DNA from: JBDLIL01 sp039714855
Lineage (GTDB): Bacteria; Patescibacteriota; Microgenomatia; UBA1400; PJMF01
Assembly: GCA_039714855.1 (NCBI GenBank)
Contig: JBDLIL010000005.1
Location: 1 to 32,587 of the forward strand
Direction of reading: 5' to 3'
Length of the DNA: 32,587 bases
Shown: positions 1-7,336 of the stretch, piece after piece
How positions within the stretch are numbered: position 1 is the first letter of the stretch
Layout: every line of letters starts with the position of its first letter
Translations under genes and position numbers: made by a program
The notes under the pieces: generated by a model
What the model was told of the DNA's origin: nothing
Databases searched by the model: none
Seen by the model: only the letters and a program-made list of their open reading frames with translations

Positions 1-77
1 TTACAACCACATCAGAATTCACTCTGCTCTAAAAATGCCACCCTCCAGATTCCACGCCGAGTATTTACACTCCGTGT

Positions 78-530
78 CTACGAAAAGGGGCGCTTGACAA
101 TGGGACGAGCTATTTTATTGAGAGAAGCACTGTACACAAATAATTGGAAATAGTCTGACTTGCTTGTAAAAGATAGTAAATCTTTTTCCCTAATCAATCC
201 TTCGGCTATTAACTTATTCAGTAGCTTTAAAGAATTTTCCTTTATTTCTCTTTCCTTTTCATATTTTTCTTGGGACTTTGCCATCTTGTCGAATTTTTTT
301 TGCAATTTGTCAGAAGAGTCTTTAAGTTTCCCAAAGTCCTCAGTAGATAAATTTCTATCGATATCCGCTTGATATTTTCCATAAAAAGTTGTTACTATAT
401 CCAATACAAAATAGGCATAAAAAATATTGAGCGTCTTAAAAAGTACAGCTGAGAAAGCCAAAAGCGCCTTAATTCCTAAAAGCAAATATTCCAACAATGG
501 TTTTAAAATTTTTGGCTTTTTGTTACTCAT
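78..530 (-). CDS. Small membrane protein with coiled coil, unknown function
   Basis: 150 residues. Two closely spaced hydrophobic segments at about residues 13-29 and 31-48 would anchor the N-terminus in the membrane. A charged, Lys/Glu-rich helical stretch follows (about 58-105), likely coiled coil, then a short C-terminal part. I recognise no family. Its ATG lies 9 nt below the stop of the upstream minus-strand gene (540-1700), so the two are very likely cotranscribed. The pairing of a DNA-binding-like protein with a small membrane protein suggests a regulated accessory module, but no function can be assigned. The stop is TAG at 78-80; nothing recognisable lies between it and the window edge. 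Confidence 0.65.
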   Translation of the reverse strand: MSNKKPKILKPLLEYLLLGIKALLAFSAVLFKTLNIFYAYFVLDIVTTFYGKYQADIDRNLSTEDFGKLKDSSDKLQKKFDKMAKSQEKYEKEREIKENSLKLLNKLIAEGLIREKDLLSFTSKSDYFQLFVYSASLNKIARPIVKRPFS

Positions 531-539
531 ATTTTTAAC

Positions 540-1700
540 CTACATAGTTGATTTTCTATACTCTCTATTAAGTATGTCAAAAACGACTTCCTTATTTGGC
601 ACAAAAAAATCAAACATTACTAATATTTTTTTTGTTGCCTCATATATAGTGTCATCCAGTTGTTCTTCCAAATCATTGAGTTTCACCTCTGTCTCCCATG
701 TGGATTTGTTTGAACCACATGTGTAGTGTCTAAGACTAAACGATCTCATTTGATTCCAAGCACTCAAATACCTACCACTCAGTCCATTGAGAGATATTCT
801 TATCTTTACCCGCTCGCTTTTACTAACATCGAGATGCTGGTAATAAGCGAGACAATGTTCTAGAGCTTCAGCAATGCGCCAAATGACAGTATCAAAATAA
901 AGACTAGTTTTTGGTTCAGCTTTTCCATTACCACTATCTGATTCGAGATTTCTGGAAAAATAAAACTCTCCTTTGTTTTTTGCATACCAGTAATCTAGTT
1001 TCAGATTAAATGAGGGGCTGTACTCAGCTTCAATGCCATCTTCCTGGGGGTGCGGACGCTGATTGCTACCAGTAAGATATGCACCAATCGGCCAACCCGT
1101 TCTTCTTATTTCTGATCTTTGCAAAGCATCTTTTAGGAAATTGGTATCAAATTCTCTGTAGCTATTAGGGAGATAATGAGCAATTTCAAAAGAACCAAGA
1201 TCACCCAATTTTTTTCTAGAATATGCTCTGCGCTCCTTAAACCAAGCATTTATTTCTTTATCTGAATCTTTGAGGGTTAGTAATCCGCGAGAAACTAAAT
1301 CGCTAAAGCTGGTATTTTCTTTTTGTGCCTTTGATTTTGCCCATTCAAAAAGTGGGGCAGATATAGTTACATTTGTTCTAACAAGGTCGGAAGTTTTCTT
1401 TTGGATAGATAAAAAGTTCTCAATATTATCTGTTGTTATTTTCCCACCATTTATTAAAACCCTATGCTTATCTTTGGGGGGTTTTTTGCCCGAGTCAACA
1501 AGCCATATTTTCATTTGCTTCATTGCAAATTTATCTAACTTTTGATCTGTAATATTTTCTTGCTTGAAAGGTATATCGCTATTGAAAACATAAATTTCAT
1601 AATTTCGCTGGTTAGAATCAGTGGCTAGTTCAAATGAAAAAATTCTGTATTTTTCTTCCGTTTTTGAGGAGATTAGTTTAATTTGAGGTGATTTGTTCAT
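540..1700 (-). CDS. Probable ribbon-helix-helix-containing protein, unknown function
   Basis: 386 residues from the ATG at 1700; an ATG at 1742 would add 14 residues but lies upstream of the promoter hexamers, so I chose the inner start. Residues about 107-144 (RTNVTISAPLFEWAK, then SFSDLVSRGLL) have the strand-helix-helix pattern and Thr/Ser spacing of Arc/MetJ-type DNA-binding domains. The C-terminal half (GWPIGAYLTG; LYFDTVIWRIAEAL; RIRISLNGLSGR) recalls, from memory only, the C-terminal region of bacterial AlbA_2/Schlafen-type DNA-binding proteins; low confidence. First gene of a two-gene unit. An inverted repeat overlapping its own -35 makes autoregulation plausible. Confidence 0.6.
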   Translation of the reverse strand: MNKSPQIKLISSKTEEKYRIFSFELATDSNQRNYEIYVFNSDIPFKQENITDQKLDKFAMKQMKIWLVDSGKKPPKDKHRVLINGGKITTDNIENFLSIQKKTSDLVRTNVTISAPLFEWAKSKAQKENTSFSDLVSRGLLTLKDSDKEINAWFKERRAYSRKKLGDLGSFEIAHYLPNSYREFDTNFLKDALQRSEIRRTGWPIGAYLTGSNQRPHPQEDGIEAEYSPSFNLKLDYWYAKNKGEFYFSRNLESDSGNGKAEPKTSLYFDTVIWRIAEALEHCLAYYQHLDVSKSERVKIRISLNGLSGRYLSAWNQMRSFSLRHYTCGSNKSTWETEVKLNDLEEQLDDTIYEATKKILVMFDFFVPNKEVVFDILNREYRKSTM

Positions 1701-1707
1701 GTCACCG

Positions 1708-1735
1708 ATTATATGCACGTGTGATAGTGTGTCAA
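1708..1735 (-). promoter_or_regulatory. Near-consensus promoter of the RHH gene
   Basis: Read on the minus strand: TTGACA (1735-1730), a 16-nt spacer, then TATAAT (1713-1708). The ATG at 1700 follows the -10 by 7 nt (CGGTGAC), so transcription should begin at or next to the start codon, giving a leaderless mRNA. Both hexamers match the sigma-70 consensus completely. Confidence 0.8.
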
Positions 1736-1743
1736 TACACACT
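1726..1743. promoter_or_regulatory. Inverted-repeat operator candidate over the -35
   Basis: Perfect 7-bp inverted repeat AGTGTGT-CAAT-ACACACT (1726-1732 and 1737-1743), covering the -35 hexamer of the minus-strand promoter. The size and placement suit a dimeric repressor, and the gene controlled encodes a likely ribbon-helix-helix domain. Confidence 0.55.
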
Positions 1744-1920
1744 TTACTGAAGTGTATGAAACAATTACTTTTTATACTGTCTCATTTGTCTTACTTACTT
1801 TACAATTACCTCTAGTTAAGGAATTAGTCTATGGGACGTTGGGGTTCCAGACCCGTATGCTCCGCATCCTCGAATTTGAACACATAATGATAGCCTGATT
1901 ACTCATATGCGAAGCAAAAA

Positions 1921-2631
1921 ATGCCAAAAGAATCAAATTATGCTGTACCATTAGACGTTAGTTCGCAGAGAGCTATCGAGAAACTACTAGAAAATGATCC
2001 AAGTCTTGAAGTTTTTGTTGTTCTTGGGAACGAGCTAAAAGAATTTGTTATTTCATTGTTGACACCCAGCTCATCAGTAGATGTAGTATTCCCTTATCCT
2101 GGACACAACGTTTTCCCATTTTATGAGTTAGATGTCGGTGATAGAACGCAACCAATAATTACATACACGAATACTGAGAAGAAAGCTTTATTAGCAGAGG
2201 TGGGAGCTTCTTTTTGTTCCTTAATCTTACTTTTTGATGAAAAAGGGGATTCATTTCTGGTTCATGATGGTCTTGTTGGTTCTTACACACTTGGAAATGA
2301 TAGTGTGCTTGACACTTTTCCATACTTTAAAGATTTTATTAAGTTGTTAGATTCATTGAAAGATGGGAAGAGAGTTTTTCTTACAGCAACAAATGTTAAT
2401 CCGCAATTAAGAAATAAATTAGTGAATGAAATTAGGACACTAGTTTCAAAAGATGTAGAAGTGCTCGACCTATTTTCATTTTCAGATGAAGAAATTCCTC
2501 TTTTGAACAAAAAAAATGGTGGCACACCAGTTGTCAGTGATAATGCTTTAAGTGGCTTATTTTTTGTTCCTAAATTTCTGTCTAGAGCTGGGAAAAATCA
2601 GATAGTTTTACTTGGAGATAAACTTGATTAA
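1921..2631 (+). CDS. Hypothetical protein, unknown function
   Basis: 236 residues with alternating hydrophobic strands and helices typical of a soluble alpha/beta protein; no signal peptide or membrane segment. Notable patches are LEVFVVLGNEL (about 29-39), FPYPGHNVFPFYELD (about 57-71) and a Gly-rich C-terminus. I recognise no family. The ATG has no Shine-Dalgarno sequence; an imperfect inverted repeat (1858-1867 with 1907-1916) ends 4 nt before it. The next gene overlaps its end, so the two probably form one translationally coupled unit. Confidence 0.6.
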   Translation: MPKESNYAVPLDVSSQRAIEKLLENDPSLEVFVVLGNELKEFVISLLTPSSSVDVVFPYPGHNVFPFYELDVGDRTQPIITYTNTEKKALLAEVGASFCSLILLFDEKGDSFLVHDGLVGSYTLGNDSVLDTFPYFKDFIKLLDSLKDGKRVFLTATNVNPQLRNKLVNEIRTLVSKDVEVLDLFSFSDEEIPLLNKKNGGTPVVSDNALSGLFFVPKFLSRAGKNQIVLLGDKLD

Positions 2632-3244
2632 AAGAAAAGATAAAATACTAATTAAAAAAACACTAACAATAGCCACCGATGCTTTTGTTGATGAACTCGA
2701 TAAAGATTATCCTGGTATTAAAATTGCTTGGAATTTATCTAAGTCGTTGTTTGGTGCAGCAATAAAGCTTAGGGAGGAAAAAGCTCTCGAATGGGTTGAA
2801 ATGGTTAAGGACAATCCCAGACATTTTACTGAGAATGTTTTATCGGATGAAAAGTTTCAAGATGGTTTTGCAATCGCCTTTGAACGCTATTTAGTGGAAA
2901 GAAGCTCCAAGAAGAGAGAGATATTCAGAAATATTTTCTTAGGTTTTTCTGAAGCTGCTGATAAGGAGTCATTTCCACTGGAAAAATGCACTCACACTTT
3001 ATCTCAATTATCACAAGTAGATATTTTGACTCTGGGTGATGTTGACATCAGTAAGATTGATGATCGAAATTATCAAGTATATGGTGCGAATGCTAATAGG
3101 AGAGACAATATTATTAATCTTATTGGTTTAGGAATTTTAATCGATACGACAGGGAATAGAATGGGATTTAGTCTCAAGAATTCTCCCTTTGTGAGAGTAT
3201 CTCCATTCGGCTTGGAGTTTATTGGGTATATTAAAGATAAATAA
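2624..3244 (+). CDS. Hypothetical protein, translationally coupled to upstream gene
   Basis: 206 residues from a TTG at 2624, chosen because GGAG at 2614-2617 sits 6 nt upstream; a TTG at 2612 would add four residues. There is no ATG until about residue 60, so a non-ATG start is needed. The start lies inside the preceding gene (ends 2631), implying coupling. Mostly helical and charged, with a conserved-looking core (FAIAFERYLVERSSKKREIF, about 85-104) and a C-terminal segment that may be a winged-helix-like strand region. Not recognised. Confidence 0.55.
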   Translation: MIKRKDKILIKKTLTIATDAFVDELDKDYPGIKIAWNLSKSLFGAAIKLREEKALEWVEMVKDNPRHFTENVLSDEKFQDGFAIAFERYLVERSSKKREIFRNIFLGFSEAADKESFPLEKCTHTLSQLSQVDILTLGDVDISKIDDRNYQVYGANANRRDNIINLIGLGILIDTTGNRMGFSLKNSPFVRVSPFGLEFIGYIKDK

Positions 3245-3252
3245 TTTAGAAC

Positions 3253-3258
3253 TATAAT
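3253..3258 (+). promoter_or_regulatory. -10 element ahead of the HAD gene
   Basis: TATAAT seven nt before the ATG at 3266. The best -35 (TTAAAG at 3231-3236, 16-nt spacer) is weak. Placement suggests a leaderless start. Confidence 0.45.
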
Positions 3259-3265
3259 TCCATTA

Positions 3266-3889
3266 ATGAAAAATATTAAATTTATCTACTTTGATGTTGG
3301 TGGAGTTTTATTGTTAGATTACTCTGGAACGAATAAGTGGGTTGAGATGAGGAGAGATCTTGGGATTACGGCAGATTTAGATAAAAAATTTGCTCAAGTT
3401 TGGAAAAAGTATGAATCAAGGATTTGTATTGATTATGATGCTGATCAAATGGTAAGTGAGATTGAGAAAGCGACTGGTGTTGAATGGCCAAAAGATTATT
3501 CTCTGCTAGAAGATTTTGTAAATCGTTTTGAAATTAATAATTCTATTTGGTCAATTGTAGACAAGGTAAAAGAAAAATATAGGATTGGTCTTTTTACAAA
3601 TCAATATCCCAGAATGCTATCTCTGATAAAAAGCAAAAACTTAATTCCCAATATTAAATGAGATGTTGAAATTGATTCTAGTGTTGTTAATTTGCAAAAA
3701 CCTGAAGAAAAAATTTATGAACTAGCAGAAAAGTTGGCTCAAGTAAAACCAGAAGAAATATTTTTTGTTGAAAACAGCCAGGAACATGTTCAAGCTGCCA
3801 AAAATAGAGGATGGCAGACATTTTTATATGATCCACAGAAACCCGAGGCATCAATGCGAGAACTTCAAAATATTTTGGAGTTAGTATGA
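3266..3889 (+). pseudogene. HAD-family hydrolase interrupted by in-frame TGA
   Basis: The N-terminal part (3266-3661) begins with the HAD motif I variant YFDVGGVLL, carries a helical cap, and reaches motif II (GLFTNQ). The frame then hits TGA at 3659-3661 and continues unchanged (GAT GTT GAA ATT GAT) into the expected second half: VNLQKPEEKIYELA, where HAD subfamily IA proteins have the QKP(D/E) Lys motif III, and EIFFVENSQEHVQAAKNRGW, motif IV with E-N in place of the usual D-D/N. No frameshift is needed; one base change (TGG or similar to TGA) explains it. The last 4 nt overlap the next gene. Motif I keeps Asp but has V-G-G instead of D-G/x-D, so catalysis was already uncertain. Confidence 0.75.
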
Positions 3890-4152
3890 AAATTCCCAAC
3901 ATCTTTAAAACCAAAACCGGCAAGATAGTGATTGCTCAGTTTCCCAACCGGCCAATGTTTTTGGCCTTGGCCTTTTATTTACTTAGATTTTTAGATCTTA
4001 ATATTTTGACTTTAATTAGTAAGTGGGGAGTAAGCATTATTATGCTTTATTGGTCTTATTTGGAAGTATTTCATGGCGTAAATACTTTTAGAAAAATACT
4101 GGGTATTGTTGTGGGAATATATTTTTTAAGCACTCTTCCTATTTTTGTTTAG
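3886..4152 (+). CDS. Small membrane protein, unknown function
   Basis: 88 residues with hydrophobic segments at about 24-40, 45-62 and 68-86, hence two or three membrane passes. The ATG overlaps the stop of the HAD reading frame (ATGA at 3886-3889), which suggests a shared transcript. No family recognised. Confidence 0.6.
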   Translation: MKIPNIFKTKTGKIVIAQFPNRPMFLALAFYLLRFLDLNILTLISKWGVSIIMLYWSYLEVFHGVNTFRKILGIVVGIYFLSTLPIFV

Positions 4153-4172
4153 TTTCGCTACACTAGATATAT

Positions 4173-5048
4173 ATGTTTGATAGCAGGCAGTTTATTGGTG
4201 CCAAAAAACCCACAAAGCAGAGTGCTTCTAGATCATTGCATTCTAGAGTAAATCCAGAAGAGCAGCCTATTCCTCAGGAAGACTATGAAAAGCAAGTGGA
4301 AGCACAGCAGGATCAAAGCGAAAATCAAGTTTGGACTCAAGTGAAGGTAGCTCCACAGTCCCAGCCTGTTAGTAATCTTTCAGATTCATCCTCTTCTATA
4401 AATGATTCTTCAAAACAACCCCCTCCAGAAATTAGAGACCTGCCTGCCGGTAGGCAGGGAGAATCTGGTTCCCGCCTTGGGCAGGACCAGATGGATGAGG
4501 CTGAATCAGTAAGCAATGATGAAGATAACGATGAAAGAGATTATTTTGAGCACCTGCCCAAGCCACTACCGGAAGAAACATTGCTAATTTGGAAGTCAGC
4601 TAGCAGACCCTTCAAAAAACGAAATCGCCAATTTTATACCACTATAGCTACCATAGTAGTTTTAATCTCTCTGATTTTATTTTTTGCTGGTCAATTTTTG
4701 CCCATAGCAGTAGTTATCTCTATTGCTTTCCTAGCATATGTTTTATCATCGGTGCCACCACACGAAGATGAAAAAAAAATTACTACCTATGGCGTTAGAG
4801 TTGATAAAGAACTTTATTATTGGGAAGAAATGGGTCGGTTTTGGTTTGATGAGAAATATGGATCCAAGATATTGCATGTAGAAATCGTTAGATTTCCGGG
4901 TAGATTGACACTGTTACTAGGAGATTTGAAAGAGGAAGAACTGGAAGATCTCTTAAAAGAAGTGTTAATCAAACAAAAACCAGAAGATACTCTTTTTGAC
5001 AAATCTGCTACCTGGCTTCAGGAAAAAATTCCTCTAGATACAGCCTAA
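4173..5048 (+). CDS. Membrane protein with disordered N-terminus and DLPAGRQG repeat
   Basis: 291 residues. Residues 1-135 are polar, Ser/Gln/Glu-rich and probably disordered. They contain DLPAGRQG (89-96) encoded by an inserted palindromic repeat. Two membrane segments follow (about 154-172 and 176-193). A conserved-looking cytoplasmic domain comes next (ITTYGVRVDKELYYWEEM onward) that resembles, from memory, a CPR-widespread protein family of unknown role. The start has a possible -10 (TACACT, 4159-4164) 8 nt upstream and no clear Shine-Dalgarno sequence. Function unknown. Confidence 0.65.
   Translation: MFDSRQFIGAKKPTKQSASRSLHSRVNPEEQPIPQEDYEKQVEAQQDQSENQVWTQVKVAPQSQPVSNLSDSSSSINDSSKQPPPEIRDLPAGRQGESGSRLGQDQMDEAESVSNDEDNDERDYFEHLPKPLPEETLLIWKSASRPFKKRNRQFYTTIATIVVLISLILFFAGQFLPIAVVISIAFLAYVLSSVPPHEDEKKITTYGVRVDKELYYWEEMGRFWFDEKYGSKILHVEIVRFPGRLTLLLGDLKEEELEDLLKEVLIKQKPEDTLFDKSATWLQEKIPLDTA
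4439..4458. repeat. Palindromic DLPAGRQG repeat, copy 1
   Basis: CCTGCCTGCCGGTAGGCAGG, a 20-bp palindrome with one mismatched pair. The similarity to copy 2 (13351-13370) continues downstream through ctgGTTC, giving DLPAGRQGESGS here and DLPAGRQGKSGS there, in the same reading frame. A second imperfect inverted repeat (CTGGTTCC...GGACCAG) follows directly. It is GC-rich in an AT-rich gene. Confidence 0.85.
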
Positions 5049-5049
5049 C

Positions 5050-5078
5050 TTCACTTATTTTGTTTTCCAGACTATAAT
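5050..5078 (+). promoter_or_regulatory. Promoter for the tRNA-Arg/tRNA-Ser pair
   Basis: TTCACT (5050-5055), 17-nt spacer, TATAAT (5073-5078); expected start near 5085, about 17 nt before tRNA-Arg. It begins 2 nt after the preceding gene's stop. Confidence 0.6.
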
Positions 5079-5101
5079 ACTAGTCTCTTGGCAGTTCTGC
5101 T

Positions 5102-5173
5102 GCCCTCATAGTTTAACGGATAAAACAGCGGTTTGCGGAACCGCAACTCCAAGTTCGATTCTTGGTGAGGGCA
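5102..5173 (+). tRNA. tRNA-Arg (anticodon GCG)
   Basis: 72 nt with a full cloverleaf: acceptor GCCCTCA/TGAGGGC, anticodon stem GCGGT/ACCGC with loop TTGCGGA, and T-arm CCAAG-TTCGATT-CTTGG. Discriminator A; CCA is not encoded. The loop puts GCG at positions 34-36, reading CGC/CGT. Most bacteria use an A34 tRNA edited to inosine by TadA for this box, so G34 is unusual. Confidence 0.9.
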
Positions 5174-5179
5174 CTTTTT

Positions 5180-5262
5180 GGAAGGGTCGCATAGTGGCTA
5201 TTGCATCAGCCTCGAAAACTGACGCCTTTTAGGCAACGTGGGTTCGAGTCCCACCCCTTCCG
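5180..5262 (+). tRNA. tRNA-Ser (anticodon CGA)
   Basis: 83 nt, class II. Acceptor GGAAGGG/CCCTTCC, a long variable arm (GCC-TTTTA-GGC) and T-arm GTGGG-TTCGAGT-CCCAC. The anticodon stem TCAGC/ACTGA has a C-A mismatch next to the loop CTCGAAA, which reads TCG. Discriminator G; CCA is not encoded. It lies 6 nt after tRNA-Arg and is likely on the same transcript. Confidence 0.9.
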
Positions 5263-5316
5263 CAGCGTACAAAATCAAAACAAATAGTCTGCAAGAGCTT
5301 TTGGAAAAATTCACTT

Positions 5317-5322
5317 TATAAT
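5317..5322 (+). promoter_or_regulatory. -10 element of the nucleotide-recycling operon
   Basis: TATAAT six nt before the ATG at 5329, with no Shine-Dalgarno sequence between; it implies a leaderless first gene. No good -35 at 16-18 nt. Confidence 0.5.
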
Positions 5323-5328
5323 ATTAGT

Positions 5329-5913
5329 ATGAAAAACAAAAAAAATATTTTGCTAATCTTGGGTCATCCTTTGTCAAAAAGTTTTAATGGGGCGCTAACT
5401 AATGCCTATGCACAAGGCGCTAGGAAAAAAGGTTTTACAGTTAGAAAGCTAGAGCTAGGTAAGCTCAAATTTGATCCCATACTTCGTCACGCCTATAAGA
5501 AGCGCATGAAAATAGAGCCAGATTTGGCCAGCGCTATTAAAGACATTAAGTGGGCAAAGCACATAGTTTTCTTTTATCCATATTGGTGGGGATCTTGTCC
5601 CGCCTTATTGCAGGGATTTTTTGAAAGAGTTTTTACGCCAGGATTTGCGTTTAAATTTACCGGAAATTACACCTGGAAAAAATTGCTTAAAGGGAGGAGT
5701 GCCAGATTAGTTCTCACCATGGATACTCCACCAGTGCTTGATCGTGTTGTTTGGCGCTCAGCAGGGATAAGATCTATCAAATTTAATATTTTAGAATTTT
5801 GTGGTATTAAGCCAGTAAAAATTACTCGCATTGGCCCAGTCAAAAGCTCTAGCGAAGCTAAGAAGCAAGAATGGTTGAAAAAAATTGAGAAGTTGGGGGA
5901 GGGGGGAGAATGA
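5329..5913 (+). CDS. Flavodoxin-fold NAD(P)H dehydrogenase (quinone) family protein
   Basis: 194 residues, close to the usual length for MdaB/KefF-like oxidoreductases (Flavodoxin_2 family). The N-terminus ILLILGHPLSKSFNGAL (about 6-22) is the FMN/FAD phosphate-binding strand and loop. The block YPYWWGSCPALLQGFFERVFTPGFAF (about 83-108, quoted in part: WWGSCPALLQGFFERV) is the family hallmark, binding the flavin ring and forming the dimer interface. Such enzymes reduce quinones or similar acceptors by two electrons using NAD(P)H; the substrate here is unknown. First gene of a four-gene operon, with its TGA overlapping the next ATG (5910-5913). Confidence 0.85.
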   Translation: MKNKKNILLILGHPLSKSFNGALTNAYAQGARKKGFTVRKLELGKLKFDPILRHAYKKRMKIEPDLASAIKDIKWAKHIVFFYPYWWGSCPALLQGFFERVFTPGFAFKFTGNYTWKKLLKGRSARLVLTMDTPPVLDRVVWRSAGIRSIKFNILEFCGIKPVKITRIGPVKSSSEAKKQEWLKKIEKLGEGGE

Positions 5914-6755
5914 ACTTAGTGCATATTGGAGATAAAAAATCTTTTCAAAACAAACTTGATCAATTGAAAAAAGCTGGTCATGAATTTCTTCATGTAGTAG
6001 CAGACTTTGACAGAACGCTAACAAGAAATTCTGGCAAAGATGGGAAGACATATACTTCAGCTAACCTTTTACAGCAAACAGGAATAATCTCTAAATCTTT
6101 GCAAGATAACATCAAAGAATTATATGCTCATTATTACCCTATTGAGACATCAAGATTAATTCCTTTTGAGGAGAGAAAAGCGAAAATGATAGAGTGGTGG
6201 ACAAAAAATTATGAAGCCTTTATAGAGGCTGGTATAAATAGAGATCATTTTTTAGAGGCAGTTCGAGAAAATAAAATGCTCTTGAGACCTGGGGCTCATG
6301 ATTTTATAGAAATTCTGAGAGCTAAAAACATTCCTTTAGTTATTTTTTCAGCAGGATCTGGTGATAGTATTAATTTTTTTCTTGAGCACAATGAATTAAA
6401 ACATCCTGGTATTGATGTGATATCAAATTATATCGAGTTTGACAAAGATGGAAGGGCTGTGGGATATGATGAGTCGTTTATACATTCCCATAACAAGCAT
6501 GAAAGTTTGGGGAATAATCCTGTTTTGAACAAGCATGCGTTGGAGAGGAAAAATGTTATTTTATTAGGTGATTTGATAGAGGACACTTTAGTTGCCGACA
6601 ATATTGATTATTTGACAATAGTGAAAGTTGGATTTTTGAATGAAAATATTGAAGATAATTTAGATGAGTACAAAAGAGTTTTCGATGTAGTAATTACTCA
6701 CGATGGGCCTATGGATTCTGTGCATGAAATATTGCAGGAAATTATTGATAAATAA
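5910..6755 (+). CDS. Pyrimidine 5'-nucleotidase, UMPH-1/NT5C3 type (HAD fold)
   Basis: 281 residues, matching the family's length. HAD motif I is DFDRTLT (32-38; D32 nucleophile, D34 acid/base). Motif II is FSAGSGD (S147), motif III lies near the SHNKHE segment (193-198), and motif IV is GDLIEDT (220-226). The extended cap with PFEERKAKMIEWW (84-97) is typical of UMPH-1 proteins, which dephosphorylate UMP and CMP (and m7GMP in some eukaryotic members). This type is best known from eukaryotes, so its presence in a bacterium is notable. It is coupled to the flavoprotein upstream and lies 2 nt from maf downstream, pointing to nucleotide turnover. Confidence 0.88.
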   Translation: MNLVHIGDKKSFQNKLDQLKKAGHEFLHVVADFDRTLTRNSGKDGKTYTSANLLQQTGIISKSLQDNIKELYAHYYPIETSRLIPFEERKAKMIEWWTKNYEAFIEAGINRDHFLEAVRENKMLLRPGAHDFIEILRAKNIPLVIFSAGSGDSINFFLEHNELKHPGIDVISNYIEFDKDGRAVGYDESFIHSHNKHESLGNNPVLNKHALERKNVILLGDLIEDTLVADNIDYLTIVKVGFLNENIEDNLDEYKRVFDVVITHDGPMDSVHEILQEIIDK

Positions 6756-6757
6756 AT

Positions 6758-7336
6758 ATGAATAAAATAATCCTTGCATCACAATCGCCTCAAAGAAAGT
6801 TGATGATGGATACTTTGGGAATTGATTATGAGATTGTTCCCAGTAATTTAGATGAGTCAAAAATTAAGGAATTAGATCCTAGAAAAAAAGTAGTCGAATT
6901 AGCAAGATTAAAAGCAAAAGATATAAGTAGGAAAAATCCAAAGGCAACAATAATTGCTGCTGACACCTTTGGTTTATTAAAACATGAAGTCTTGGAAAAA
7001 CCAAAAGACAAAAAAGAAGCAGTAAAAATGCTAAGGAAAATTTCGGGGCAGTGGATAGTCGCACTCACTGGAGTTTCACTCCAAAATCAAAAATCTGAAA
7101 TCAAGAATTCAGCATTGTTTGAAACTATGGCTAAGTTTCGTAAATTATCTGACAAAGAAATCCAATACTACGTTGACACTCAGCCGGTGACTACTTGGTC
7201 AGCTGCATTTTGTCCTGGTTACCCTGCAGGAGCAGCGCTAATAGAAAAAACAGACGGAGATCTAACAAGTTTTCTTTATGGTCTGCCGGTGTCTTGGGTA
7301 GTAGGGCAGTTGAAAAAGACAGGAAAGCAATTATGA
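6758..7336 (+). CDS. maf: Maf-family nucleoside triphosphate pyrophosphatase
   Basis: 192 residues, normal Maf length. The N-terminal signature ILASQSPQRK (5-14) is the Maf SxxR motif, and a catalytic Asp sits in IIAADTFG (about 65-72). The central LEKPKDKKEAVKMLRKISG segment is the Maf lid helix, and GDLTSFLYGLP near the C-terminus is the conserved phosphate-binding end. Maf enzymes hydrolyse dTTP, UTP, CTP or modified nucleotides to monophosphate and pyrophosphate. The monophosphate would be a substrate for the UMPH-1 enzyme encoded just upstream. The stop overlaps the next ATG. Confidence 0.92.
   Translation: MNKIILASQSPQRKLMMDTLGIDYEIVPSNLDESKIKELDPRKKVVELARLKAKDISRKNPKATIIAADTFGLLKHEVLEKPKDKKEAVKMLRKISGQWIVALTGVSLQNQKSEIKNSALFETMAKFRKLSDKEIQYYVDTQPVTTWSAAFCPGYPAGAALIEKTDGDLTSFLYGLPVSWVVGQLKKTGKQL

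Noticed and set aside
1836..1880. GGGGTTCCAGACCC resembling a tRNA T-arm remnant
   Set aside because: The loop does not match TTCRANN and no acceptor or anticodon arm can be found.
3659..3661. UGA recoded as Gly or Trp as in some CPR lineages
   Set aside because: Intact genes here end in TGA at exact overlaps with the next ATG, so TGA works as a stop.
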